From the NCBI GenBank assembly GCA_963724285.1, contig CAVRUD010000020.1:1-64000 (forward strand): a stretch of DNA of 64,000 nucleotides. The letters run 5' to 3'. The position numbers and the translations under genes are program-made. The stretch's first letter is position 1. Each line of letters starts with the position of its first letter. This document shows positions 1 through 9,594 of the stretch, piece after piece. The notes below the pieces were generated by a model, which was not told where the DNA came from, did not search any database, and worked only from the letters and a program-made list of their open reading frames with translations. This stretch comes from CAVRUD01 sp963724285. Its GTDB lineage: Bacteria; Chloroflexota; Chloroflexia; Thermomicrobiales; UBA6265.

Positions 1-2
1 CC

Positions 3-659
3 CCGCCGCCGTTCCTCTGCTGCCTGGTCGTCTCGCCCGCCTTTGCGGAGGACGGCGTGGTCGTCGCCGGCACGGTCGAAGACGGGATCATCCACTCCAG
101 CGATCGCGGCGAAACGTGGCGACGCTGGAACTTCGGGCTGCTCGACTTCTCCGTCCTTGCCTTGGCGATCTCGCCGGCGTTCTCGACCGACGAGACGCTC
201 ATTGCCGGGACGGAGACGGGCATCTTCCTCAGCACGAACGGCGGCCGCGCCTGGAAGGAGACGTCATTCCCGGACGAGGCCGCACCCGTCCTGTCACTGG
301 CCGTCTCGCCGACGTTTGCGACTGATGCCGTCCTCTGGGCCGGGATGGAGCGCCACGGACTCTGGCGCTCCGATGATCGCGGCGCCTCGTGGGCGCGGGT
401 CGATCGTGGTCGGATCGACGACGCGGTCAACCAGATTGTCGTCGATTCGATTGGGCTGCTCGTCGCCATGCCCGAACTGGTTCTTGTCTCCCGTGACGGC
501 GGAGCACGGTGGTCGGTTGTCGCCGAGGATCGGGCCGGTGGAGGGACGCCGCGGTCGGCGGCGTCGGCGGGGCTGATCGACGGGTCGACACTGCTGATCG
601 GCCGGAGAGACGGGACAGTCCTTCACGGCTCGGTCTGCGGGGCTGAAGGCCCGCTCTGA
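3..659 (+). CDS. WD40/BNR-type beta-propeller repeat protein, 5'-truncated
   Basis: The reading frame is open from the first bases of the window, so the start lies upstream; about 218 codons are visible. Three or more imperfect repeats contain S-x-D-x-G-x-x-W-type motifs: HSSDRGETWRRW near residue 34, STNGGRAWKE and RSDDRGASWARV further on. These are the Asp-box (BNR) signature of sialidase- and Ycf48-like propellers. SPAF/SPTFATD segments recur between the blades, as in bacterial photosynthesis-system-II-assembly-like propellers. Such proteins are usually exported, but the signal region is missing here. It ends 45 bp before the CobW-like gene on the same strand. The fold call is solid; the function is unknown. 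Confidence 0.75.
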   Translation, partial: PPPFLCCLVVSPAFAEDGVVVAGTVEDGIIHSSDRGETWRRWNFGLLDFSVLALAISPAFSTDETLIAGTETGIFLSTNGGRAWKETSFPDEAAPVLSLAVSPTFATDAVLWAGMERHGLWRSDDRGASWARVDRGRIDDAVNQIVVDSIGLLVAMPELVLVSRDGGARWSVVAEDRAGGGTPRSAASAGLIDGSTLLIGRRDGTVLHGSVCGAEGPL

Positions 660-704
660 CCGGACGCGGTCGATCAGGGGCGGGAGCGCGACGATGTCGT
701 TGGA

Positions 705-1839
705 TTGGAAGAACGGCGTTTGAGGCGTTTATGGAGCGGAGGAGGAGTAGATCCTTGGGATGACCAGGGTCCGCTGCTTGTGGTGGTCGGGGGGTTCCTT
801 GGCACGGGCAAGACGACGACAATCCTTGCCTCGGCACGGCGCCTGCGGGCAGAAGGTCAGCGCGTCGGGATCGTGACGAACGACCAGGCAAGCGGGCTGG
901 TCGACACGGCGTTGGCACGGCAGGTCCTCGACGCGGTGGCGGAGATCCCCGAGGGATGCTTCTGCTGCTGGTTCGACGCCCTGTGCGAGGCTTTGACCGA
1001 TCTCTCACAGACCGGACCGCTCGACGTGATCCTGGCCGAGGCCGTCGGGCCTTTGACCACCTCGCCGCCACCGTCTGCCAGCCGATCCGCCAACTCGGCC
1101 GGACGACCGTACGGCTCGCGCCCCTGACGATCGTCGTCGACGCCGTCCTTCTCCGCGCCCTGGTGCGGTACCGCGCGATGCCTGTCTTCCCGGACACGGT
1201 GGCCTACCTCTTCGAGCGACAACTGGCCGAGGCCGACGTCATCCTCCTCAACAAGATCGAACTGCTCCCGAACAAGGAGCAAGACCGTCTGGTCGCTCAC
1301 CTGGCCGAACGATTCCCCAGCGCCGAGATCCTCCCGATCTCGGCGCTGACCGGCGCGGGACTCGATCCCTGGCTCGAAACCTCGCTCCGGCGGACGGTGC
1401 CGGCGATCGCGTGCTCGACCTGGATTACGACCGGTACGCGGCCGCGGAGGCAAGCCTCGGCTGGGTGAACCTCGTCGGGACATCCACGCTGCCAGACGGG
1501 ATCGCGGGTGAGTGGGTACGCCTCGTCTGCGACTCGGTCGAACGTGAGGCACGGCTGGCGGCGGCCGGTGTCGCCACCTCAAGTGTCTGGTGACAACCGA
1601 GAGCGGGACCGCCCGCGGCCACCTCGTCTCGATCGAGCAGTTGCCGGCGGTCGTGGTCGAGGGAAATCCGGGCGGTGAGGCGCGCATCCTCGTCAACGCG
1701 CGAGCCGCCGCATCGCCAGAGATACTGTCAGTGGGTGTCGCAGGCGATCGCGGTCGCGAGCTCGGCGACCGGAACAACGTTCGTCGAGACCGGCGGTCGG
1801 GCGCTCGACCGGCGCGACCGACACCGACGTATAGGTTGA
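705..1839 (+). pseudogene. CobW/COG0523-type (G3E) GTPase, multiply frameshifted
   Basis: Pieces in different frames line up into one G3E P-loop GTPase. The first frame has GGFLGTGKTT (Walker A) near residue 30 and EGCFCC, the CxCC metal-binding motif of COG0523 metallochaperones. A second frame supplies the DVILLNKIEL segment, a G3E guanine-specificity-type NKxE motif. Two more frames supply the C-terminal half, ending at the TGA at 1837-1839. At least three indels (about 1040, 1410 and 1580-1740) are needed to join them. The apparent start is TTG at 705 and is uncertain. COG0523 proteins insert Zn or Co into partner enzymes. As read, the gene cannot make the full protein. Confidence 0.7.
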
Positions 1840-1932
1840 TGCCGGTCTCGCTCGGAGATCGGTTAGGTGCGGTGCCGCCGGCGTGAGTCGGCACGGGAGA
1901 CGAGGGAACAGGGATCACGAGAGGAGGGAAGG

Positions 1933-4588
1933 GTGACCGCAACGACGGAACGGGAGCGAATGGTCTACCGCGGCGAGGCGCTTGCGGGCGGTCGCGATGC
2001 CGCTCGGCGGCTGGGCACCGGCACCATCGCGCTCGCGGGCGACGGCTCGCTGCGCCAGTGGCAGATCCACAACCAGGTCAATCACCTCGGCCTGGTGCCG
2101 CACACTTTCTTCGCGGTCTGGACCGCGGCCATCGGCCCCGGAACGCCGATCCCGCGCCGCGTCCTCCAGTCGGCCGCGCTCTACGACCACCGAGGGGCCG
2201 CCCGCGCCGCCGACCTCGAACGACCACGTCGTTCCGACCGCCGCACCGCGCAGCTCCTCGAGGAAGATGCCCGGCGTCGCGGAGATCGAGCTATACCGGC
2301 GAGTACCCGATCGCGGAGCTGCGCCTACCACGATCCGGACGCTGCCGGTGGAGGTCCGACTCGAAGCCTTCAACCCCTTCATCCCGCTCGAACGCCAAGG
2401 ACTCCGCGCTGCCGGCGATCCTGTTCAACTTGACCGTTCACAATCCGACGATCCGCGCCATGCGTGTTTCGCTCGCGGCCACGCTGCAGAACGCGGTGGG
2501 CTGGGACGGAGTGGCCCCGATCACGGACAACCACTGCCAGCACTACGGCGGCAATGTCAACGGCGCGACCCGGCTTAATGATCAGACGATCGTCACCATG
2601 AGCAACGTCTGGCTGCCCGCCGACGATCCCCGTAATGGCACGATGGCCATCGCCGTGGACGCTCCGGACGCGACGTACCTGACGCAGTGGGCCGACCGCG
2701 GCACCTTCTGGCAGGACTTTGCCGCCGATGGCAAGCTCGGCGAATGTCGCGGATCATCGCCCAGCGTCGCCGGTTCGACCTGGAACGGGGCCCTGGCGGT
2801 TCCCTTCATGCTGGAGCCGGGCGAGACACGAACGGTCCGCTTCACCCTGGCCTGGCATTTCCCGAACCGGTACGTCAATTGGTCGCAGGTCAACTACTTC
2901 CGATTCATGGACACCAAGAGCAAGTTCTGGCTCGGCAACCAGTACAACAACTGGTTCCGCTCCGCGCTCGACGTCGTCGACTTACGTCGACGCCAATCGC
3001 GAGCGCCTGACCGCGCGAGACCCGACTGGCGCGCGACACCTTCTACGACACCACCCTGCCGGCCGCCCTGATAGACGCCGTCACTTCGCAGATGAGCATT
3101 GCCCGCACGCCGACCTGCTTCTGGGTCGAGGACGGCGCCTTCTATGGCTTCGAGGGCTGCAACGGCGCCTCGACCGCCACGCTGGGACCCGGTCGAGGGG
3201 AGTTGCCCGCTCAACTGCACCCACGTCTGGAACTACGAGATGGCGCTGGCCCGGCTCTATCCCGACTCTGGAGCGGACGATGCGCGACATCGAGTGGGAC
3301 GATCCAGCAGCACCCGACCGGCTATTTGCCCCACCGGGTGCTGCTGCCGACCTACCTGCCGCGCCCCTGGGATCGTCACGATCGGCGGTCCGCGCAAACC
3401 CAGCGCTGGACGGTCTGCTCGGCGCCATTCTCGAAGACGTACCGCGAGTACCTGGCGACCGGCGACACGGCCTGGCTGGCGACCCGCTGGCCGGCGATGA
3501 AGCTGGCGATGGACCACATCTGGACCGTGCACGACCCGGAGCGGGCGGGCGTGATCGAGGGCGAGCAGCCGAACACCTACGACATCTCGATCTACGGGCG
3601 TCAACACCTTCATCGGCACCCTCTACCTGGCGGCCCTCCGCGCTGATGGAGGAAATGGCTCGAACGCAGAGGCGAGCCGGAGTAGCGCCGAATGCCGCGC
3701 CGTCTTCGAGCGCGGCCGGAGGCCCATCGAAGGCCGAGGTCTGGAACGGCGAGTTCTACGTCCAGAACGTCGATTTCGAGCGCTACCCGGAGCAGAACTG
3801 GGGGCAGGGCTGCCACGCCGACCAGCTGCTGGGCCAGTGGTGGGCGCACCTGCTCGGGCTCGGCGCATCTGCTCGAGCCCGAGCACGTGCGGAGCGCGGC
3901 GAAGGCGATCGTCGCGCACAATTTCCGGACCAATTCCGGGGATTCGAGCAGAAGCCGCGCGTCTACTGCACGGACGACGATCAGGGCTTGCTCATCTGCA
4001 CCTGGCCTAATGGCGGCCGGCCGGCGGTGGTGACGCAGTACTCGGATGAGATCTGGACCGGTATCGAGTACGCGGTCGCCGGCGCTCCTGCTTGCAAGCG
4101 GGCGAGCCGGACCTGGCGCTGAAGGTGGTCGACGGCCGTCGCGCGACCGGTACGACGGCCGTAAGCAGAACCCGTGGAACGACATCGAGTGCGGCGACCA
4201 CTACGTGCGCGCGATGTCATCGTGGTCCCTGCTGGAGGCGGCGACCGGCTACTTCTACGACGCCGCGGCGAACACCATCGCCTTCGCACCCGTCATTGGG
4301 GCCGACGATTTCCGCGCCCCATTCGTGACGCGCGACGGCTGGGGCACGGTCGAGCAGACGATCGCAGCCGAGCGGCTGACCCTTCGCCTGCGACCGGTCG
4401 CCGGGTCGGTCCAGTTCGCATCCCTGCGGTTGCGGCCGCCGACGCCCATGCGTGGCTGCTCGGCGACGCACGCTGGGCAGTCCCTGGCGACGGAGTTGCT
4501 CGGCACAGCCGGAGAGGTGACGGTCGTGCTCGCCGAGCCGACGACGATTGAGGCCGGCGAGGTCTTTGAGGTCACGCTGACCGCCTGA
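1933..4588 (+). pseudogene. GH116 (GBA2-like) glycoside hydrolase, multiply frameshifted
   Basis: A GTG start with a GAGGAGGGAAGG ribosome site precedes a protein that can only be followed by switching frames many times (about ten indels, for example near 1990, 2010, 2220, 2980, 3190, 3600 and 3870). The segments match the non-lysosomal glucosylceramidase family GH116. GTGTIALAGDGSLRQW is typical of the N-terminal domain. CTHVWNYE contains the expected nucleophile Glu, and PNTYDISIYG the expected acid/base Asp, by comparison with the Thermoanaerobacterium enzyme. The total length of about 880 codons fits the family. No signal peptide is seen. The function would be hydrolysis of beta-glucosides, but the gene is broken as read, by decay or by sequence error. 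Confidence 0.75.
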
Positions 4589-5118
4589 ATGACTGGACAA
4601 GGAGGTCTACTCAGAATCTCGCCGAACAACCAATCGCGACCGAGATCCAAGGTGGGAGAACGGCCTCGCACTGTCAGAATTGCCGTATCTACCACGCGAT
4701 TCGTCTTTAAGCCTATCGGACTGTCTTTCGACCGCAAACGCTGGACGGCGCGTGTAGTCGATTAGCGAAAAGCCGGAGCCACCCTGCGCACAATTGCGAT
4801 TCGACGCGCCACGCACGGCAGGGGCCGGACACCGTGAGGCGCCGGCCCGTGCATCGTTGGCGCGGTGTTGGGTGGGACGTCGGTCTCCGCGAGGTCGTCA
4901 TCGGACCAGTCCAGGGTCACGACAGGCGCGTCGTTGCCCGTGAACACGAGGACCAGCGCGTCGTCTACCCGATCACCACACCGGTCGTGTCGTAATGAGG
5001 TTCGCCGCCTCGGCCCGCTCCCCGCCCGGATGTGCTAAGGTAGGGCCAGTCGCGCCATCGCATCGTCCCTGCCACCCGCGCGCACGTCTCCACGTGCCGG
5101 GAGAGAAAGCCAGCGCCC
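4589..5118. other. Intergenic stretch without a convincing gene
   Basis: This lies between the GH116 pseudogene and a small ORF. A minus-strand frame (4947-4762) gives a short soluble-looking peptide with an acidic DWSDDDLAETD segment, but it has no ribosome site and no recognisable family. It could be a gene remnant. I see no RNA gene or strong repeat here. Confidence 0.4.
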
Positions 5119-5398
5119 ATGTACATCCGCGTCACACGGGGTCACACCGATCCCGCCAAGTCCGCCCGAGGTCCTCCGCCTCGTCCCCGCCGTCCGCGCC
5201 GCCATCGAGCAACTCCCCGGCTGCCAAGGTACCCAGGGCGGCGTCGACCGCGCCACCGGGAACAGCGTCTCGGTGAGCACCTTCGACACCCTGGAGCACG
5301 CGCAGTTCACCCAAGAGAGCCTGGGCGAGCCGCTCAGCGCTTGCTGGCCGCGGGCTGGCAAGGGGACGACGCCGCAGATCTACGAGCGCATCGACTAG
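5119..5398 (+). CDS. Small ABM-like (dimeric alpha-beta barrel) protein with one frameshift
   Basis: ATG at 5119 opens MYIRVTRGHTDPAKSA. After about 16 codons the frame must shift by one base near 5165 to read EVLRLVPAVRAAIEQLPGCQ and then VSVSTFDTLEHAQF, ending ...YERID at the TAG at 5396-5398. The pattern (short beta strand, helix, then a strand with STFDTLEHAQ) resembles antibiotic-biosynthesis-monooxygenase-like or stress-responsive alpha-beta barrel proteins of about 95 residues. The frameshift sits beside a run of C residues, so a sequencing error is plausible. The family call is tentative. Confidence 0.5.
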
Positions 5399-5707
5399 AC
5401 CGCCGACCCCGAGCGGGGAGATGGCTTCGACGCGACCCCAGGTGGGCGGGCGATGATCGCCCGCCCTCCTGCTCTGCACGACGCGGACACGCGCGTCTCC
5501 GTCACGCCGGGATGCAACCTGACCCACGACCGGTCGTCCGAATTCCCTGTCGTTGATTTACAGGAACTCCAGCACCTCGGCCAAACAGTCGCAACCGGGG
5601 CGGCCAAAGTCGAGGCCATGCGGGCCTGGACGGCAGATCTCGGCGGCGATCAAGCCTGAGGGAAGCGTCGCAAGAGCTCGGCAGTGCTCCCTCAAGTCTA
5701 TAACAGG

Positions 5708-7268
5708 CTAGTCGGCCACGAGCGCGGCCAGTTCGTCGCCTTCCCAGGTCAGTTCGACCACGGGCGCAACGTGTGCACGCGGTGAGGACGGGCGCCCAGT
5801 CGTCTACGCCGCTCCATTGCACCCGGATCTGGAGGAAGGTGCCGACGGCGGCGGCGCTGTCCAGTTCGCCGGCCAGGTCGAGGGTGCGGTCGGTCGGGTC
5901 GGCCGGGGTGGCGGTGGCGACGGTGGTGAAGGTCGCGCCACCGTCGACCGAGCCGGGGAGGGTGATCGTCTGGGGATCGGTACTTGCCGGGTTGCCTCTG
6001 CTTTCGGGGACGGCGAAGGTCGCGCCGAGCTTGCGCCAGGCTTTCGGCTTGTCGCGCTCGCCGGCGTCGAGCAGGGAGGAAAGGTAGGTGGCGCTGGGGG
6101 AGTAGGTGTGGAGCGCGTCGGTTCGCCAGACCATGCGAAAAAGGTCGTAGGTGACCGAGGTCGAGCCGTCGCGGAAGACGGCCAGGTCGAAGTTGCCGGC
6201 GCCGCCGGTGTGCATCGGCCAGACGCGAGTCTGGTTGGCCGAGCGGAGCAGGAGCCACCAGCCGGAGCCGTCGAAGGCCCAGAGCTCGCTCAGGCCGGTG
6301 CGCACGGTGCAGGCGACCACGAGCAGGTTCCCGGCAACCGTCGCCCCGTGGCACGTTCGCCCTTCTAGCCCCGCCGCCCTCCAACCCTGGCGCGGCTCGG
6401 ACGGCTCGTAGTAGACGACCTGATTGCCGAGCCAGGTGTAGAGCCGGCCCCCGTAGGAGAGCAGGAAGAGAAAATCGTCGTCGGCGTTCCAGACGCCGTG
6501 GGTGAAGAAGGGCTGCGGGTCCTGTGTCCACCTGTTCGTGGTGGGGTCGGCCTCGCCGCCGAGCAGCCAGATGCTGCTCCGGGTCGCGATCACGACTTTG
6601 CCCTCGTGCAGGCCCATGTTGACGATCGGCGCGTCCAGCTGGCGGGTATCCGGCGTGGCGCTGGTGGTGAGCTTCAGGATCTCTTCGTTGCCCGGCGTGG
6701 GGTCGCCGTAGACCAACTGGCGGGCGTACCCGATCCCGACCCTGACCGTCAGTCCGGCGCTGAACGTGGTCAGCGGTCCGCCCGGGGTGGCGAAGCGCTG
6801 AATGTCCAGGCCGGTGCCGCAGCAAAGGAGAAGATCGCCCCGGTAGTAGACGATCCGGGTGATGGTCTTGCCGGCACCCACATCGACGACCTGGGTGAAA
6901 TCGCCCCAGGAACCCGCATTCAACGCGACGGAGCGGTAGAGATAGCGGCCGACGGCCAGGTAGGCGTGATCCCCGGCGACCAGATGAGGTGCGCGGATGG
7001 TGGTCACAGGCGCGATGACCGTATCGACGTGGCTGGTAGCGAAGGGCCAGGGCTCGACGCCCTGACCGGCGTAGGCGGGGCCGATTCCGGGGGCATCCCA
7101 ACTCCGATCCCGCTCGAGCTGGTATGCCCGCCGCTGCCCGCCAAAGAAATCGTGGACGGTCACCCTCCCTGTGCGCCCTTCGGCCAGACCGTCCTGCGTG
7201 CGGCTGTAGGTGCCCGGTGCAACCATATACCCCGCGCCGGCGATGATCACGTCGGTGGTAGTGGGCAT
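5708..7268 (-). CDS. Phage structural (tail/baseplate-like) protein
   Basis: The start is ATG at 7268. The protein has about 520 residues and is rich in beta-propeller-like segments with small internal repeats (VITRSSIWLLGG-type strands, YLAVGRYLYRS, LWAFDGSGWWLLL). In the uninterrupted frame it would run on to 5502 with an Arg-rich, unnatural tail. A one-base shift near 5770 instead gives VVELTWEGDELAALVAD and a TAG at 5708-5710, which I take as the true end. It is the last gene of the minus-strand phage module and follows the XRE gene after a palindromic repeat. Position and composition suggest a tail, receptor-binding or cargo-like structural protein. No enzymatic motif is seen. Confidence 0.55.
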
Positions 7269-7280
7269 AACTGCCTCCGG

Positions 7281-7394
7281 AGACGTGAAGACGTGAGACG
7301 TGAGACGAGAGAAACCGTCAGCTCGAGATCAGCCGTACGAGCTCTGAAGCTCTGATGCTGAGTTCTCGGCTCTTTCTCACGTCTCACGTCTCAT
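7281..7394. repeat. Heptad-repeat palindrome (GAGACGT family), copy 1
   Basis: The left arm carries tandem GAGACGT heptads (GTGAGACGTGAGACG). The right arm carries the reverse complement (CTCACGTCTCACGTCTCA). About 70 bp separate them. The right end overlaps the 3' end of the XRE gene, so that TGAGACG supplies its stop codon. The same family occurs at 14612-14742 and 47374-47450. Confidence 0.8.
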
Positions 7395-7699
7395 TCAGGG
7401 ATAAGCGTCCGTGCCCCTGCGCCGAAGATGCGGCCGAGGGCGATCAGGTGCGGGAGGGTGGGGCGGCGCTGGCCGGATTCCCAGCGGGAGACGGTGGAGT
7501 GCGATACCCCAACCGCCCTGGCCAGGCCGCAGACCGAGTGGCCGCGGAGGCGACGCCAGCGGCGGATTTCGCCGCCGATGCGCAGGGCAACCGGGTCGAA
7601 GCCGCCTTCGGGATCCGGTCCTCGACGGCGGGGATCGCGGGGTGGGCCGTTGCGAGCGGGCGGCGTTGCTCCGCCCGGATCGTCGTAGTCGAAGATCAC
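7391..7699 (-). CDS. XRE-family helix-turn-helix regulator
   Basis: A 102-residue protein with a low-complexity N-terminus (about residues 1-35, Pro/Arg/Gly rich) and a complete HTH_3-type domain at about residues 40-95: IGGEIRRWRRLRGHSVCGLARAVGVSHSTVSRWESGQRRPT. The ATG overlaps the stop of the upstream gene (ATGA), so translation is probably coupled. It lies in the same direction inside a run of phage structural genes, an unusual place for a repressor, which normally sits at a divergent immunity region. Its stop codon is formed by the adjacent palindromic repeat. Its target is unknown. Confidence 0.75.
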   Translation of the reverse strand: MIFDYDDPGGATPPARNGPPRDPRRRGPDPEGGFDPVALRIGGEIRRWRRLRGHSVCGLARAVGVSHSTVSRWESGQRRPTLPHLIALGRIFGAGARTLIPE

Positions 7700-8043
7700 C
7701 CGATTGCCTCCCGTTTCCAGATCGGACGTGCACGCTGGGCTGGTTGAGAACGGTCGTCACCTCCCTCCGCCATCTCTGCCATGCCGTCGCAGAGGGCGGC
7801 GGCGGCACGCAGGCTTTCGTGCAGGGCGCGAAGGTCGGCATCGGGCGGGCCGGTTCCGCCCGGCGAACCGGAGGTAAGGCCGAAGGCAGGCAGCAGCGAG
7901 CGGCTTTCGACCTCGTTGCCGGCACGGTGGAGGTACGCCGAGACCCGGCCGAGGGCCTCGCGCTCGGTGGGGCCGGGGGGAGAGAAGGGGTATCCGCGGG
8001 CGCGAACAGGACTGATCGACGGGGGCTGACGGCGATTCTGCAT
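7696..8043 (-). CDS. Hypothetical protein of the phage module
   Basis: I chose ATG at 8043 because CCCGGAGG lies 8-9 bases upstream; an earlier in-frame TTG has no such site. The 115-residue protein has a Pro/Arg-rich N-terminus and a helical C-terminal half (TEREALGRVSAYLHRAGNEVES, LRALHESLRAAAALCDGMAEMAEGG). The stop overlaps the start of the XRE gene by 4 bp. I do not recognise a family. Position between the minor head gene and the regulator suggests a phage accessory or head-tail joining protein. Confidence 0.5.
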   Translation of the reverse strand: MQNRRQPPSISPVRARGYPFSPPGPTEREALGRVSAYLHRAGNEVESRSLLPAFGLTSGSPGGTGPPDADLRALHESLRAAAALCDGMAEMAEGGDDRSQPAQRARPIWKREAIG

Positions 8044-8119
8044 TCGGGTGCCTCCGGGTCGGTGTGAGATCAAGTGTTCTGTCTAAGGGCGTCGCCTTAC
8101 GAAAACGGCGCAAACCGTT

Positions 8120-8250
8120 GTAGGGGCAGACCGGTGTGTCTGCCCGGCCCCATCAACGCGGCGATTCGATGACGAGACGCGGTTCCAGACGGCGAACCGG
8201 GTTGGCGGGCGAGAAGGGCAGACACGCTGGGTAGATCGGTCTGCCCCTAC
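8120..8250. repeat. Palindromic repeat with GTAGGGGCAGAC ends
   Basis: The left arm GTAGGGGCAGACCGG is matched by CGGTCTGCCCCTAC at the right end. Inner arms GTGTCTGCCC and GGGCAGACAC are nested inside. It fills most of the gap between two phage-module genes. It resembles the GTAGGGGCAGGGC family seen at 16221, 38879 and 55389 but has a different core. Confidence 0.75.
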
Positions 8251-8289
8251 GAATTGAGGAGTGCGCGGCACGGCGAAGGCCGGGAACGA

Positions 8290-8661
8290 TCACGTGGGCG
8301 ACCACCGGAGCTCCCAGTCCGTCGTCTCTCGGGAGCGCCATTCGGTGAAGGCCGGCAGGCGGGCGCAGCGGCAGCTCGGGTGCAGCGGGGGGACGGGTCC
8401 GGCGCCGTCCGGCCAGGCAAGGCCATCGAGCGGGGCGCATTCCGGGCAGGTACGCTCGTCGGAGGCGGTTGTCCAGCGTGACCAGACGATCGGCATGACG
8501 GTGCGGGTCAGAACCGCCACCCAGTTCCAGAGGCCGCGTCCGATCTCGTCGAGGACGTCGTCGATCCCCGGCTGATCGCGGGTCACCGGCGCCGGCCGGG
8601 ACGAAGGCGGATCGCCGGCGCGGCCGCCGCCCAGATCGCCGGGATTGAAGCCGATTGGCAT
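8290..8661 (-). CDS. Phage minor head / head-morphogenesis-like protein (C-terminal type)
   Basis: A 123-residue protein starting at ATG 8661 with GAGGA upstream. Residues about 60-110 carry the signature of the Mu gpF/SPP1 gp7 C-terminal domain: RWTTASDERTCPECAPLDG followed by PPLHPSCRCARLP, that is C-x-x-C ... HPxCRC, a likely metal site. The long N-terminal helical part usual in the family is absent or replaced by a Pro-rich leader, so this is a short version. The position, downstream of portal and connector genes, fits. Confidence in the domain is good; whether it is functional is unclear. Confidence 0.65.
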   Translation of the reverse strand: MPIGFNPGDLGGGRAGDPPSSRPAPVTRDQPGIDDVLDEIGRGLWNWVAVLTRTVMPIVWSRWTTASDERTCPECAPLDGLAWPDGAGPVPPLHPSCRCARLPAFTEWRSRETTDWELRWSPT

Positions 8662-8700
8662 AAGGCATTCCTCTGCGAGCCGCCGGCCTCCCAGCGTGCC

Positions 8701-8846
8701 TAAAGCGCTCGTCGAAAACCTTGGCCGGTGTCGCCGCTCGCCGCGGAGAGGCTGTCCGGTTCAGCCCGGGCCAACCCTGGGCCGACCCTGGGCCGTGAGC
8801 CCCGGGCGACCCGGAGACGCGGCCGACCTTTAGGGCGAGCGCTCTA
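8701..8846. repeat. Family-A long palindrome (GTGAGCCCCGGGC type)
   Basis: The outer arms TAAAGCGCTCG and CGAGCGCTCTA enclose CGGAGAGGCTGTC, GCCCGGGCCAACC and GGGCCGTGAGCCCCGGGC segments shared with copies at 16398, 23870, 29462, 30236 and 37225. The right end supplies the TAG stop codon (8844-8846) of the connector gene on the minus strand. Confidence 0.8.
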
Positions 8847-9500
8847 GGCCAGCCAGCCGCCGGTGGCGGTCCGGCGACGGCGGTCGAGCAGCGCCCAGGC
8901 GGCGGTTTCCGCTCGGTCAATCTCCCGGGCGAGGGCCGGATTCGTGGTGATTCCCCGTTTGGCCTCCTCGACCATCCGACGGCGCAGGAGAAGGCCGATC
9001 GCCAGCTCGGCCACCGCTTCTTCATCGCCGGGGAGGAGGTCGAGAGATGAGTCGTCCCCGGCCGGGGCCGTCCGGGGACCGAGGTGCTCGATCCGCCACT
9101 CGCCGCCGCGTGCGGGGCGCTCGATCAGCAGCGTGCCGTCCCAGACCCGCCAGCCCTGCGCGACCCCGCCGAGGAGCGTCGCCTGGGCAGGCCCGCCAGT
9201 ATCCGGTCCGTCCGGGACCAGGTGCGACCGGGGAATGACCTCTCCGCGCTCGTCCAGTACCCGGACGATCCGGGCCGGGTCGATCCCGTCCGGGTCGTCC
9301 GGCGGGGTAGGGAGCGGGTAGCTGGTGGCCCCGGCGGGTAGATATAGGGCCAGCGTCTGCTGGCCCGGCATCCGGGTTCCGTAGCGGAGCAGAGCGGCGG
9401 CGATGGCGTCGTTGATCGTCTGGTCGTCCCAGAGTGTGCCGGTGCCGAGATCTTCCAGGCGAGTCCTGAGCTGGGCTCGCATCTGCACGCGTGTGGGCAT
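8844..9500 (-). CDS. Phage head-tail connector/adaptor-like protein
   Basis: A 218-residue protein starting at ATG 9500 with AAGGA upstream. The N-terminus (RAQLRTRLEDLGTGTLWDDQTINDAIAAALLRYG) matches the helical start typical of small phage adaptor and gp6-like connectors, in which DD/E-x-x-I-N-x-x-I-x-x-A-x-x-x-Y motifs recur. The middle is beta-rich (SYPLPTPPDDPDGIDPARIVRVLDE) and the C-terminus is helical, with a conserved-looking EEAVAELAIGLLLRRR. It follows the portal gene in the transcript. The name is an inference from position and pattern; no catalytic motif is present. Confidence 0.55.
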   Translation of the reverse strand: MPTRVQMRAQLRTRLEDLGTGTLWDDQTINDAIAAALLRYGTRMPGQQTLALYLPAGATSYPLPTPPDDPDGIDPARIVRVLDERGEVIPRSHLVPDGPDTGGPAQATLLGGVAQGWRVWDGTLLIERPARGGEWRIEHLGPRTAPAGDDSSLDLLPGDEEAVAELAIGLLLRRRMVEEAKRGITTNPALAREIDRAETAAWALLDRRRRTATGGWLA

Positions 9501-9594
9501 GAGCGTCCTTTCCGGGCGGGTCAGTCGCCGCCGGTGATGGCGAAGGTGTCCTCTTGTGATCTGTCAGCCGGGGTCTGCCGGCCGAGCCTCGCCC

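Noticed and set aside
1770..1785. GGAACAACGTTC as a second SOS box
   Set aside because: The spacer is three bases rather than four, and it lies inside the CobW coding region.
4762..4947. Minus-strand 61-codon ORF with acidic DWSDDDLAETD
   Set aside because: It has no ribosome site, no family and no continuation; kept only as a note in the gap entry.
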